A stretch of DNA of 64,000 nt, taken from Streptomyces hygroscopicus subsp. hygroscopicus. GTDB taxonomy: Bacteria > Actinomycetota > Actinomycetes > Streptomycetales > Streptomycetaceae. Under the pieces are notes generated by a model, which was given only the letters and a program-made list of their open reading frames with translations, was not told the DNA's origin and did no database searches. Positions 28,601 through 35,598 of this stretch are shown here, one piece after another. The stretch is from NCBI RefSeq assembly GCF_030269125.1, contig NZ_BSSM01000001.1, forward strand, positions 310,001-374,000. Reading direction: 5' to 3'. Position 1 is the first letter of the stretch. Every line of letters begins with the position of its first letter. The position numbers and the translations under genes were made by a program.

Positions 28601-28836
28601 CGTACGCCTACTACGGCGTCCGCACCGAGGAGGCCATCGCGATGCGGCTCGCGGGCGTACCGCGGTCGGCTGCGGCCCGCATGGCCGCGACGATCACCGA
28701 CGAGGGCCCCACAAGAGGTCCCGCGGCGGCGCGCACCCGCCTCGCCGCGCTGCCCGAGACGGCCTGGCGGTCGGCTCTGGGCACCAAGGGCCGGGCCTAT
28801 CGGACGGTCTGGCGGATCCTCGACGGGGTGCGGTGA
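25651..28836 (+). CDS. hamB-like: HamB-like superfamily 2 (Ski2-like) helicase
   Basis: About 1061 residues. The N-terminal ~310 residues are helical. The helicase core shows SLPTSAGKTLIAQF (Walker A, about 328), VVADEAHQLGEGKRAIKLEL (about 440), and STTTIAQGVNFPVANVVLAS with NLAGRAGRVEQGE (motifs V/VI, about 660-700). A helical C-terminal third follows. Motifs V and VI are of the Ski2/Brr2-like type found in HamB and AbpB. ATG 25651 is chosen over an upstream in-frame ATG inside hamA. Likely ATP-dependent DNA sensor controlling the coupled HamA-like nuclease (family knowledge plus inference). Confidence 0.78.
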   Translation: MADLGWLDDVLDPALVAEAGERAHRVLIGSALRAVEGEVPPGPEEGHEAVGFAVDALDLLAWDAIAEDPKAESTRRLCGQMFALARGRLPAGDSPEARLELLRTACLGWIADETPLAARLLADVELPSEPRLADDWESRVRRGTADAWLLLLRKRGWDDLDALDRLLLRLRREQDVLEEPYLSAAGDDARPAAWSLAAHYHLLKTAELLAEYLATGALMRGRRPSRHYGVRERVQSHCDRALEAAMASADPDLEVLVRLLTATADQIIDNSLWTVARAVSPEVNAFVASLVDRGRPRPIFEVLPPQRVALAEQGLIRTAHRSVVVSLPTSAGKTLIAQFRILQALNAYDKQQGWVAYVAPNRALVNQVTRRLRRDFAGLGIGVERVSPALEFDGLEEDMLTDRGEKRFRVLVSTPEKLDLLLRSGWQERIGRPLCLVVADEAHQLGEGKRAIKLELLLATVNREALDAGFLLLTPFIDNGDVIAEWLDSGSRQSVGLSVDWAPNDRILALALRERTPGAGGFRVALETLVTSRRTLSVPDTLPLDGDRPLGMTWSQAGSPTKLAAATASVLAERGQTITLAGRPDYAWSIAKLLAGGQEDLPDPGEDLRAVQDVVAEEFGPDFPLVGLLAKGIGIHHRGLPDDIRTLTEYLMEAGDLTHLVSTTTIAQGVNFPVANVVLASHQFPYGEDIPAPDFWNLAGRAGRVEQGEVGLIALAATDEVRAGKLRAFVGRQVTALNSTLVEMVRTAMNSYGHLDLRTLAHLPQWSAFVQYLAHTYRQIGDAEEFAEEIEQILRGTLGFQDLRRTDRGWAAELTRSVRTYAERLSGQPLALVDSTGFSWESVSATLGRLSDAHIGRDVWEQPLFEGDRRPLAQLIGVMLEVPELRDNLVEVTSEHEGRSGDFVARVMQDWVNGASMRQLADDHFTKAGTRDDLKAITKCCQRLFGELAPTVSWGLSALQSLTLGRDFTTMPAEAQRELRNIPSYAYYGVRTEEAIAMRLAGVPRSAAARMAATITDEGPTRGPAAARTRLAALPETAWRSALGTKGRAYRTVWRILDGVR

Positions 28837-28837
28837 C

Positions 28838-29476
28838 TCACCGGACGCAGGACGCCCACAGCCCGTAGGCCCGACGAGCTTCCGCGAGCAGTGCGGCCGT
28901 GGCGCCCGGCGTACCGAAGGAGTCCGCCGCCCTCACGGTCACCGCGCGCAGGTGATCGGCGGCGATCTGGGTCCGCTCCCGCCGGACCTCGTGCTGCCGT
29001 GAGGCGAGCGCTTGGTCCCGCTCCCACATGTCCTCCAGCGTGCTGTCCCCCGGGTCCTCCACGTCGTGCACCGTGGGAACCCGCGGCAGGTCGTCCGCAG
29101 TGAGGCGCGGAACCGCGCATGCGCCGACGGCGTCGGCCAGTTCGTCGTCCTCGTCTTCGCCGAAGAGAATGCGACGCACCACCACGCGGTCCGCTTCCGA
29201 CCTGGCCACCTCGGCCGCGAGCGCGTCGAGCCGGTCAAGGAGGGCCGGGACGGCCGGGTGCTCGCGGCGGCGCAGCAACTCGTCGAGCTCTCGGATCGCC
29301 TCGTCACCGGATTCCTGCGCGTGATCGAGCAGTCGGTTGCACCGGCCGATCTCGTCGAATGCCCGCTGTGCGGTGCGCACCGCCTGCTCGATGTTCCGCA
29401 GTGACTCGTCCAGGTCGTCGTCCTCGCGGTCACCCGGAATCTCCGCGTCGGGCTTTGTGCCGTACATCGTGGTCAC
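28838..29476 (-). CDS. Acidic, largely helical hypothetical protein next to HamB
   Basis: About 212 residues, unrecognised. Acidic N-terminus (EIPGDREDDDLDESLRNIEQ) then heptad-rich helices (RTAQRAFDEIGRCNRLLDH, VPALLDRLDALAAEVARSEAD) and another helix near the C-terminus (ERDQALASRQHEVRRERTQI). No catalytic motif. GTG 29476 is preferred because GGGGGA lies 5-6 bases upstream; the longer ORF has no support. Convergent with HamB with one intervening base, so read-through or antisense interference between them is possible. It might be a Hachiman accessory or an unrelated cytoskeleton-like protein. Confidence 0.65.
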   Translation of the reverse strand: MTTMYGTKPDAEIPGDREDDDLDESLRNIEQAVRTAQRAFDEIGRCNRLLDHAQESGDEAIRELDELLRRREHPAVPALLDRLDALAAEVARSEADRVVVRRILFGEDEDDELADAVGACAVPRLTADDLPRVPTVHDVEDPGDSTLEDMWERDQALASRQHEVRRERTQIAADHLRAVTVRAADSFGTPGATAALLAEARRAYGLWASCVR

Positions 29477-29567
29477 GCCGTTCCCCCTTGCCCTCGTTCC
29501 CGCGACTGAGCATAAGGACACCCGGGTGACCACCTGACCGCACCAGCAGCCCGGCACGCCGATCACC

Positions 29568-29599
29568 TTGACACCCCTACGCAATTTGAACGTTATTAG
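29568..29599 (+). promoter_or_regulatory. Candidate promoter for a leaderless transcript of the RHH-RAMA gene
   Basis: TTGACA (29568-29573) and an AT-rich -10 region (TTATTA/TATTAG, 29593-29599) end only 5-6 bases before ATG 29604, and no ribosome binding site is present. That spacing is what leaderless mRNAs of Streptomyces show. The spacer of 19-20 bases is long. The patch is unusually AT-rich for this window. Confidence 0.45.
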
Positions 29600-29603
29600 C
29601 GCT

Positions 29604-29981
29604 ATGCCGACTATCGAACTCGATGAGCGGACTCACGAGAAGGTCGTCTTCGCCGCACATCTCATGGCGTGCACGCCGTCCGAGGTGGTACGGCGGCTGG
29701 TGGAGTCATGGAGCACCCCCGAGAAGCCCGACGACGAGTCGGACGGCGTCCGTGTCCACGCGGTGTACCGGGGCGAGCGGATCCAGAGACTCTTCCACCC
29801 GGACACGCGCACCCTGACCGTCACCCAGGGGCCGCAGGCCGGTCAGTCCTTCCCCTCGCCCAGCGCCGCCGCCATGGCGGTGATCCAGGAACTCAACCCG
29901 GACCGGTCCCCGAACACGAACGGCTGGCTGTTCTGGCGTGTCACAAGCAGCGGCGACGAACTGAAGTCCCTACGCAGGTAG
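29604..29981 (+). CDS. Small protein with RHH-like N-terminus and RAMA-like C-terminal domain
   Basis: 125 residues. The first ~40 look like a ribbon-helix-helix DNA-binding fold (TIELDERTHEKVVFAAHL, then TPSEVVRRLVESW). The C-terminal part resembles the RAMA (restriction enzyme adenine methylase associated) domain: a GQSFPSPSAAAMAV turn-helix followed by NGWLFWRVTSSGDELKSL. RAMA domains are predicted readers of modified DNA. ATG 29604 has no Shine-Dalgarno but an apparent leaderless promoter. It sits next to an EVE-like gene and McrB relics, consistent with a modified-DNA theme. A stand-alone reader or repressor role is inference. Confidence 0.68.
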   Translation: MPTIELDERTHEKVVFAAHLMACTPSEVVRRLVESWSTPEKPDDESDGVRVHAVYRGERIQRLFHPDTRTLTVTQGPQAGQSFPSPSAAAMAVIQELNPDRSPNTNGWLFWRVTSSGDELKSLRR

Positions 29982-30054
29982 CCGGACTCGCACAGCAGCC
30001 GATTCTCCGCAGCCCATCGGCACGACCGCCGCCTCTCACCAAGGACGCACCCTC

Positions 30055-30571
30055 ATGACCGCCTCGGACGCACCCACCACCCACCACCCACCTGCTGATC
30101 ATCAACGCCCACGAACCCCTCGCCTGGGTTCTGACAAATCAGCGGATGGCCTTCCCCGCCGGCCGCACCCAGCAGTCCCTCTCCCTCCGCAAGGGCGACG
30201 AGATCCTGCTGTACACCACACGGGGCTGCTTCGGGAACCCGACCCGGGACCTCGGACGCGTGATCGGCCTGGCCACCATCACCAGCGAGGTCCGCACCCT
30301 GGACACCCCCGTCGTCTTCCAGGAGCGCCGTTTCACCGAAGGGTGCCGACTACGCGTCCACGGTCTTACGCCCTTCCGCGAGGGCGTCGTCCTGCGCGAC
30401 CTCGTCAACGACCTCCAGATCTTCCCCGACCCCGCTCACTGGAGCTTCCGCATGCGCCGGGCCTCGCTACGGCTGCCGGACACCGACGCGGCCCTGATCA
30501 AGCGGGAACTGCAGCCGCTCCTGAAGCCCTACGGCTCAGTGGTGAGTGCATATTCCCTCAAGCACCGGTGA
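30055..30571 (+). pseudogene. EVE/PUA-like protein gene, out of frame through a 7-bp tandem repeat
   Basis: ATG 30055 has a good AAGGA site, but its frame leaves the real coding frame after about 12 codons. The downstream frame (through 30571) encodes a convincing EVE/PUA-like domain: LAWVLTNQRMAFPAG, KGDEILLYTTRGCF, GRVIGLATITSEV. Upstream of ATG 30146 this frame has no start codon back to a stop at 30056, and ATG 30146 has no ribosome binding site. Removing one of three CACCCAC heptamers at 30071-30091 restores a single frame reading MTASDAPTTHLLIINAHE. The intact protein would be about 170 residues. EVE domains bind modified bases in DNA or RNA (family knowledge). Confidence 0.75.
30071..30091 (+). 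repeat. Three tandem copies of heptamer CACCCAC inside the EVE-like gene
   Basis: Three perfect 7-bp copies follow codon 5 of the EVE-like gene. Seven is not a multiple of three, so each gain or loss changes frame; two copies (or five) give an open gene, three copies close it. Confidence 0.85.
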
Positions 30572-30652
30572 CGAAGCGGCCTACGCTGCGACGGGGCACC
30601 ACGACACCGCCGCCCGTCGACCGCGCGGACCACCCCGACAGGAGTTAAGTCC

Positions 30653-31216
30653 TTGCCCTTCCCGCCTCGTGACATGGTCGCCGCTTTAGGCATACACATG
30701 CACTTCCAAACCCTGGAACAGACTCTGCGTGAACGCCACCCCGAACTGGCCGAACGGGTCCGCTTCCACGACTTGGCGGGGCGGCCGCTCCTCAAAATCC
30801 TCCTCTCCCGAACTCAGTCGGTCGGCCTGGCCTTCGTACGCATGGGGCACAACATCGTCTGGGCGGTGATGGATCCCGTCCTGAACAGCGAGCCGTCCCT
30901 CTGGCCGCTGAACACTCCCAACGATGTGCTCGTAGACGCCTTGCACGCCCACGCCTCGGCCCATCTCACCGGAGAGCCGGTCTCGTCCCCTTGGCGCTGG
31001 AACGAGAGCGAGCCGTCCGAGACGACCGAGCTGGCCGACCTCCTGGACATGCGGGGTGTACGCGTGCGGCGGGTGGTCGGCGGGAACGGGTACGTCGCCT
31101 ACGGGCCACGCCACGCATTGAAGCTCGGCGTCTTCGACGCGCACGAGGCGGCGTTCCTGGAAGCCGAGTTTCCCGAGGCTTTCGTGCGCGTCTCGCTCAA
31201 GCCCAGGCTCGGATGA
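30653..31216 (+). CDS. Hypothetical protein, 187 residues
   Basis: Unrecognised. TTG start with GACAGGAGT 7-8 bases upstream. It contains a basic central segment (VGLAFVRMGHNIVWAVMD), a Trp-rich middle (SSPWRWNESEP) and a C-terminal alpha/beta stretch (RRVVGGNGYVAYGPRH, LGVFDAHEAAFLEAEFPEAFVRVS). No catalytic motif or membrane segment. Same direction as the EVE-like and RAMA genes, 81 bases after the EVE-like stop; probably part of the same accessory cluster. Confidence 0.6.
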   Translation: MPFPPRDMVAALGIHMHFQTLEQTLRERHPELAERVRFHDLAGRPLLKILLSRTQSVGLAFVRMGHNIVWAVMDPVLNSEPSLWPLNTPNDVLVDALHAHASAHLTGEPVSSPWRWNESEPSETTELADLLDMRGVRVRRVVGGNGYVAYGPRHALKLGVFDAHEAAFLEAEFPEAFVRVSLKPRLG

Positions 31217-31305
31217 CTGGTGGACGTGCACACACCGCGATGGAGCGGTGAGGCCGTGCCGAACTCGCCTGGCGCCTCCGCGGCACATCGTCCCCCACAC
31301 CGGGC

Positions 31306-31936
31306 GTGCCGCGCGCGGACGCATCCGTGGAGGAGCTCGCCGACTTGCTGGGCAAAGGACCGGAAGCGTGGGACACGGAGCCGCCGTGGGCACCGCCGGA
31401 GCCCACCGCCCCGACCCTCAAAGGCGCGGATCCGCCGTACAGAACAGCCTTTTCGCAGACCTGCCTGTGCAGTACGACGCATCCGAGTGGATGGAGGAGT
31501 TCTCCGATCTCCTGGACGGGCTCGAGGAGAGCGCGCCCGAACGCCGCCCGGGCCCGCTGACTCCTCGGGGGAAGCGGTCCTCCATCAACTCACCACGCTC
31601 GGATTCTCGGCCCTCCTAGAAGGCGAGGCCGACATCCCGATCGAGTCCGAGGTGTTCCGCATCGAGTGGCGCAGCAATGGCAAGGACTTGTCGGCTCGGG
31701 AGATCCAGTGGCTGAACGGCATGGCCGCTGCGGCCGGCGAGAAGCTGCCCAAGCATCTGATCCTCATCACGGGCGGTGGTCTCACCCGCCCGGCGGCGGG
31801 CTTCGCCGACAAAGCCAAGGCGTGCGCCTTCCACCAGGACCCCACGACGGGCAGGCTGACCGCCCTCAACTACCGTGCGCGAGAGGCGTCGCTGCCCGAA
31901 GATACGCCCGGCACACCGGAGCTCGAACCCTGGTGA
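31306..31936 (+). pseudogene. Frameshifted gene, restriction-endonuclease-like C-terminus
   Basis: Coding-like sequence runs through all three frames in turn. The first part starts at GTG 31306 (MPRADASVEELADLLGKG). The second, from about 31440, reads SLFADLPVQYDASEWMEEFS. The third, from about 31565, reads VFRIEWRSNGKDLSAREIQW and KLPKHLILITGGG through to 31936. Two indels would rejoin them into a protein of about 210 residues. The last part has a weak Mrr-like nuclease feel (EVFRIEW..., RPAAGFADKAKAC) but no certain active site. It lies in the decayed stretch between the reader genes and the McrB relic. Family assignment is tentative; the frame disruption is visible directly. Confidence 0.55.
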
Positions 31937-32040
31937 CCGCACAGGCGGGACAGGACGGTGTCTAAGCGGCCTCCCCGTTCCGGCGCCGGCCAGGGACTTC
32001 CCCAGCTCAGCCCTCCTGATGCCATGATTCCGGCGGCATC

Positions 32041-32975
32041 ATGACCTTCATGGCGGACGAACCGGACCTGGAGGCGGCGACAGCCCAATTCGACCGGAGC
32101 ACGGTGACCGAGGCGGGAACGGCCGCCGAAGATCAACGCAAGCAGGTGCTGTCGCAGTTCCCTCTGGAAGGGTGGACAGCGATGCCATTGTCGCGCTATG
32201 CCCTGGGGCAGCCCGCACCGAGGGTGGACGGACCGACGTGCTGCCGGCTGATGGAGTTCGGCACCCCGAACCTCGGCACCATCAAGGGCGGCAGCGCCGC
32301 GAAGCACGTACCACCACAACTCCGGCGAGTGGCGACTGGCCGCCCCGCTGCGCAGGATGGAGCCGCAGGAAGGGTGGGAGGAACTGCGCGGACAGTTCGT
32401 GCAAGCCTTCGAGGCTGTGGGCGCCGGGGACTCCGACGCCGTGGACGATCTGGAGGTGCTGCGCTTCGGACCGACACTGGTGACCACGTCCCTGGCCACA
32501 TACTTCCCCGAGCGCTTTCTGCCCATCTACGCGGCCGAGCATCTGCGCCGGTTCATCACCCTCCTGGGAGGCTCAGCGCAGACCGACGCACCGGCCTGGC
32601 GCAGCAACCGCCGTCTGCCGGAACGCGTCCGCTCCCGCCCTGAGTTCGACGGATGGAGCGGACAGGAGGTCATGCGCTTCCTGTACCTGAAATTCGATCC
32701 GCGGCCGCGACAGAACACGATCTGGAAGATCGCACCCGGTGAGCGCGGCCGACTGTGGAAGGAATGCCGTGACGGCGCGGTGATCCGCGTCGGGTGAGAC
32801 GAGCTCGGTGATCTGGGTCAGTACCAGAGCGACACCGAGCTCAAGCAGGCGCTCGACGCACGCTGGCCGCGCAGCAGCGGAGGCAGCCTGACACTCGCCC
32901 GGCGGTTGCTCGCCTTCCGGGACCTGGAGCCCGGGGACCGGATCGTTCCAGCCTCAGGACGGACGAGGTCCGGCC
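32041..32975 (+). pseudogene. McrB-like modification-dependent restriction gene, N-terminal relic
   Basis: Remnant of a 5-methylcytosine-dependent restriction protein related to the N-terminal part of McrB-type AAA proteins. The first frame runs from ATG 32041 to about 32305 (LGTIKGGSAAKH) and resumes in another frame as YHHNSGEWRLAAP. The resumed frame carries the usual helical region (LATYFPERFLPIYAAEHLRRF) and the EVE-like start IWKIAPGERGRLWKECRDG. A TGA at 32795-32797 replaces the Trp expected in the family's IRVGWDELGDL. The same frame continues through DELGDLGQYQSDTELKQ to LEPGDRIVPASGRT, then joins unrelated transposase-like sequence. The AAA ATPase part is absent. Three independent lesions make it a clear pseudogene. 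Confidence 0.75.
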
Positions 32976-33889
32976 CGGCCGCCCTGCGCGCCATCCAGCC
33001 GGCCTTCGAACGAGGCCTGGTCAAAGACCTGTTCTGCGCCGACCGGGGCATCACCCAGGCCAAGCCTCACAACCTGCATCTGCAGCTGCTCAAACTCGGC
33101 CTCAACGCGGTGAAGCACTACAACGACGACAAGGTCGACCGGCAGGGAGAGTTCCGCGGCATGCAGCTGGTCGGCGGCGAGTTCTACTGCCCGCTGATGC
33201 CCACCCCGCTCATCACTGCGGGCGCCACATACATCGACAGCCGCACGGATGAGGACCGCGCCCACGCACTCAACCTGATCCAGTCCCGGCAGGACTACCA
33301 GACCAAGATCAAGGAGTACGGGCCCGCAGGGGATCAGCGTCGACAGTGCCCCGCCCTCGGGTCCCACGCCACGGTCACCTGCTACCGCCGGCCCCAGCCA
33401 CGCCCGTCCACCGTCGTCGACCTCGACGCCCCCACTGTCCGTACCCCAGCAGCCCTGCCCACCATCCCCAGGCCCAAGCGGGACGCCCCCGTCTACCCCG
33501 ATATCTGCAGGGGGAAGAGCATCACCGTCCCGGGCACCGTGTTGGCCAAGTGGCGGCAGAAATACCCCCTGTTCACCCCTCTGTGGCAGGAAGCCTGGTC
33601 CGGACTGCGCAGTCAGAACGAGGGCGGCAACGGCAACCTCAAGAAGTCCGCCCTCGACAGCATCGACAATCCCCAGCTCCGCCTGCCGCACGGACGTGTC
33701 GCACAGACCCTGCTCAATGCCGTCATCATCTTTGTGGCGAACCTCAGAGCCATCCGACGGTTCCTCCGCGACCAGGGCATCCAGCCCCGCAAAGCCGGCA
33801 CGCAGAGCGCCCAACCCAGTGAGCCCTTGGACCCGTCCCTCGCGCGACGGCTTACGGCCGAGCAGGTCGAGCCTCCGCCACGCGAGTGA
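32976..33889 (+). pseudogene. Transposase-like (DDE-type) remnant fused in frame to the McrB relic
   Basis: From about 32976 the frame changes character: LVKDLFCADRGITQAKPHNL, GMQLVGGEFYCPLMPTPLI, then AWSGLRSQNEGGNGNLKKSA and VAQTLLNAVIIFVANLRAIR. Layout and the AD-R-G-T...N/E pattern near the C-terminus resemble DDE transposase-like proteins common in Actinobacteria. It lacks its own start and N-terminal part, so it is a 5'-truncated relic; one end of the element probably lay near 32976. No clean terminal inverted repeat was identified. Confidence 0.5.
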
Positions 33890-33924
33890 CGCACCTCCGC
33901 CGCGCTCCGCCCCCTGAAAACCCC

Positions 33925-33965
33925 ACATGCCTGCGCCACGGCTACCAGCCGTCGCGCAGGCATGT
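33925..33965. terminator. Long near-perfect inverted repeat
   Basis: ACATGCCTGCGC pairs with GCGCAGGCATGT, and inner ACGGC pairs with GCCGT around TACCA, with a single C/C mismatch: 17 of 18 pairs. It lies 36 bases after the transposase-like relic and 172 bases from the tRNA. It may be a terminator for the relic or part of the element's end or attachment region. The stretch 33,890-34,136 holds this, two smaller palindromes and no gene. Confidence 0.6.
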
Positions 33966-34063
33966 CCTGTTTCCGCAGGTGAGGGGCGCAGTACCTGGAC
34001 CGCCACCGCCTCACCCCCTCACCGAGCCGATCACGAGGCCTGAAGGCCCCAGAAACGACGAAA

Positions 34064-34092
34064 TACCGGTGAGTCACATGACTCGACCGGTA
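34064..34092. repeat. Imperfect palindrome near the tRNA-Leu 3' end
   Basis: TACCGGT-GAGTCA-CA-TGACTC-g-ACCGGTA: 13 pairs with one bulged base. It lies between the island edge and the tRNA 3' end, the place where integrases bind in attL/attR sites, but it could equally be a regulatory palindrome. Confidence 0.5.
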
Positions 34093-34106
34093 ATTCGTGA
34101 ACGCTT

Positions 34107-34130
34107 CGGGACGATCTCGTGAACGTCCCG
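34107..34130 (-). terminator. Hairpin downstream of tRNA-Leu
   Basis: CGGGACG (34107-34113) pairs with CGTCCCG (34124-34130) around a 10-base loop, beginning 7 bases past the tRNA 3' end on the minus strand. Probable tRNA terminator or processing element. Confidence 0.5.
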
Positions 34131-34136
34131 TGATTG

Positions 34137-34221
34137 TGTCCGAGGGGGGACTTGAACCCCCACGCCCGATAAAGGGCACTAGCACCTCAAGCTAGCGCGT
34201 CTGCCATTCCGCCACCCGGAC
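34137..34221 (-). tRNA. tRNA-Leu (anticodon GAG)
   Basis: The minus strand folds into a complete class II tRNA. The acceptor stem is GTCCGGG paired with CCTCGGAC-type bases and an A discriminator, and the anticodon arm is CTAGC-TTGAGGT-GCTAG with anticodon GAG. A long variable arm follows, and the T arm is GGGGG-TTCAAGT-CCCCC. No CCA is encoded. Its 3' end points toward the accessory region at lower coordinates, and tRNA 3' ends are common integration sites for actinomycete mobile elements. Confidence 0.95.
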
Positions 34222-34414
34222 TAGGTGTCTGCCGCCTTGCGAGGGCTTCCCTCGCGGCGACATGGACAACAATACCAAGGTTTCGGAGTGCGTTTCACCT
34301 GCGTATTTCGCCCGGCTGGACGGGGAGGCGGGGGGTGCGGCAGCCGTGTACGCGGGGCGAGGAGCCGTGTGCGCAGAGCGATCGGGGCCCCTCCGGGGCG
34401 GCCGCCCGGCGTCC

Positions 34415-35362
34415 CTACGGGCAGTGGATGACCTGACCGGCGTACGACAGGTTTCCGCCGAAGCCGAAGAGGAGCACCGGCGCGCCGCCGGACAGGGTGC
34501 CCTGTTCGACGAGTTTGGAGAGGGCGAGGGGGATGCTCGCGGCGGAGGTGTTGCCGGACTCGGTGACGTCGCGGGCGATCACGGCGTTGACGGCGCCCAG
34601 CTTCTCGGCGAGGGGTTCGATGATGCGCAGGTTGGCCTGGTGGAGGACGACGCCGGCGAGGTCCTCGGGGGCGATCCCGGCACGCTCGCAGGTCCGTCGG
34701 GCGATGGCGGGCAGCCGGGTGGTGGCCCAGCGGTAGACGCTCTGGCCCTCCTGCGCGAACCGCGGCGGCGTGCCCTCGATGCGCACCGAGTGGCCCATCT
34801 CGGGCACCGACCCCCACAGCACGGGCCCGATCCCCGGCTCCTCCCCCGGCGCGCACGCCTCCACCACCGCGGCCCCGGCGCCGTCGCCGACGAGGACGCA
34901 GGTGCTGCGGTCACTCCAGTCGGCGACGGCGGACATCTCGTCGGCGCCGATCACCAGGGCACGGGTGGCCGCACCCGCGCGGACGGTGTGGTCGGCGGTG
35001 GCCAGGGCGTGGGTGAAGCCGGCGCACACCACGTTGACGTCGATGGCGGCCGGGCCCGGGATGCCGAGCCGGGCCGCGACCCGGGCGGCGGTGTTCGGGG
35101 ACCGGTCGACCGCGGTGGAGGTGGCGACGAGGACGAGGTCGATGTCCGCGGGCCCGAGCCCCGCGGCCGCGAGGGCCTTGGCGGCGGCGTGCGCGGCCAG
35201 CTCGTCCACCGGCTCGTCGGGCCCGGCGATGTGCCGAGTGCGGATGCCCACCCGCGTGCGGATCCACTCGTCGCTGGTGTCGACCATGCCGGCCAGGTCC
35301 TCGTTGGTGAGCACCCGGGTGGGCTGATAATGGCCGATGGCGGCGATGCGTGAGCCGTGCAT
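34415..35362 (-). CDS. Beta-ketoacyl-ACP synthase III (KASIII, FabH family)
   Basis: About 315 residues. It condenses an acyl-CoA starter with malonyl-ACP in fatty-acid or polyketide-like biosynthesis. Catalytic triad visible: Cys in VVCAGFTHAL (about 112), His in HQANLRI (about 245) and Asn in GNTSAAS (about 275). The N-terminus SRIAAIGHYQPTRVLTNEDL and DEWIRTRVGIRTRHI are typical. ATG 35362 is preferred with AAGGGGGA about 9 bases upstream. It stands alone, away from any fab cluster, so it may supply a special starter unit or be a secondary FabH. Confidence 0.93.
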   Translation of the reverse strand: MHGSRIAAIGHYQPTRVLTNEDLAGMVDTSDEWIRTRVGIRTRHIAGPDEPVDELAAHAAAKALAAAGLGPADIDLVLVATSTAVDRSPNTAARVAARLGIPGPAAIDVNVVCAGFTHALATADHTVRAGAATRALVIGADEMSAVADWSDRSTCVLVGDGAGAAVVEACAPGEEPGIGPVLWGSVPEMGHSVRIEGTPPRFAQEGQSVYRWATTRLPAIARRTCERAGIAPEDLAGVVLHQANLRIIEPLAEKLGAVNAVIARDVTESGNTSAASIPLALSKLVEQGTLSGGAPVLLFGFGGNLSYAGQVIHCP

Positions 35363-35598
35363 GACGGAGGTCCCCCTTGTTGCCACGGTGAACGGGATCC
35401 ACAGTCTGGTCAGTGACTCGCCGGTACGACGGCACGTGAAGCCACAGGAAACGGGCATACGAATTGTCGGCTCCCCTCAGCACCACCGACCCCTGCGCAC
35501 GGGATATGGCACCGCCCTGCCGGTGCAGGAGAATGGGATCTCCGCATCAAGGGCCGCCGCGGCCGCCAGCACGCAAAGGAACCGGGGCTGATCAGGAC

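Noticed and set aside
30055..30648. 197-residue ORF in the frame of ATG 30055
   Set aside because: Pro/Arg-rich after the heptamer repeat with no fold-like pattern; the EVE-like domain lies in another frame.
34262..35353. 363-residue ORF opposite the KASIII gene
   Set aside because: Gly/Asp-rich shadow; the minus strand has an intact KASIII catalytic triad.
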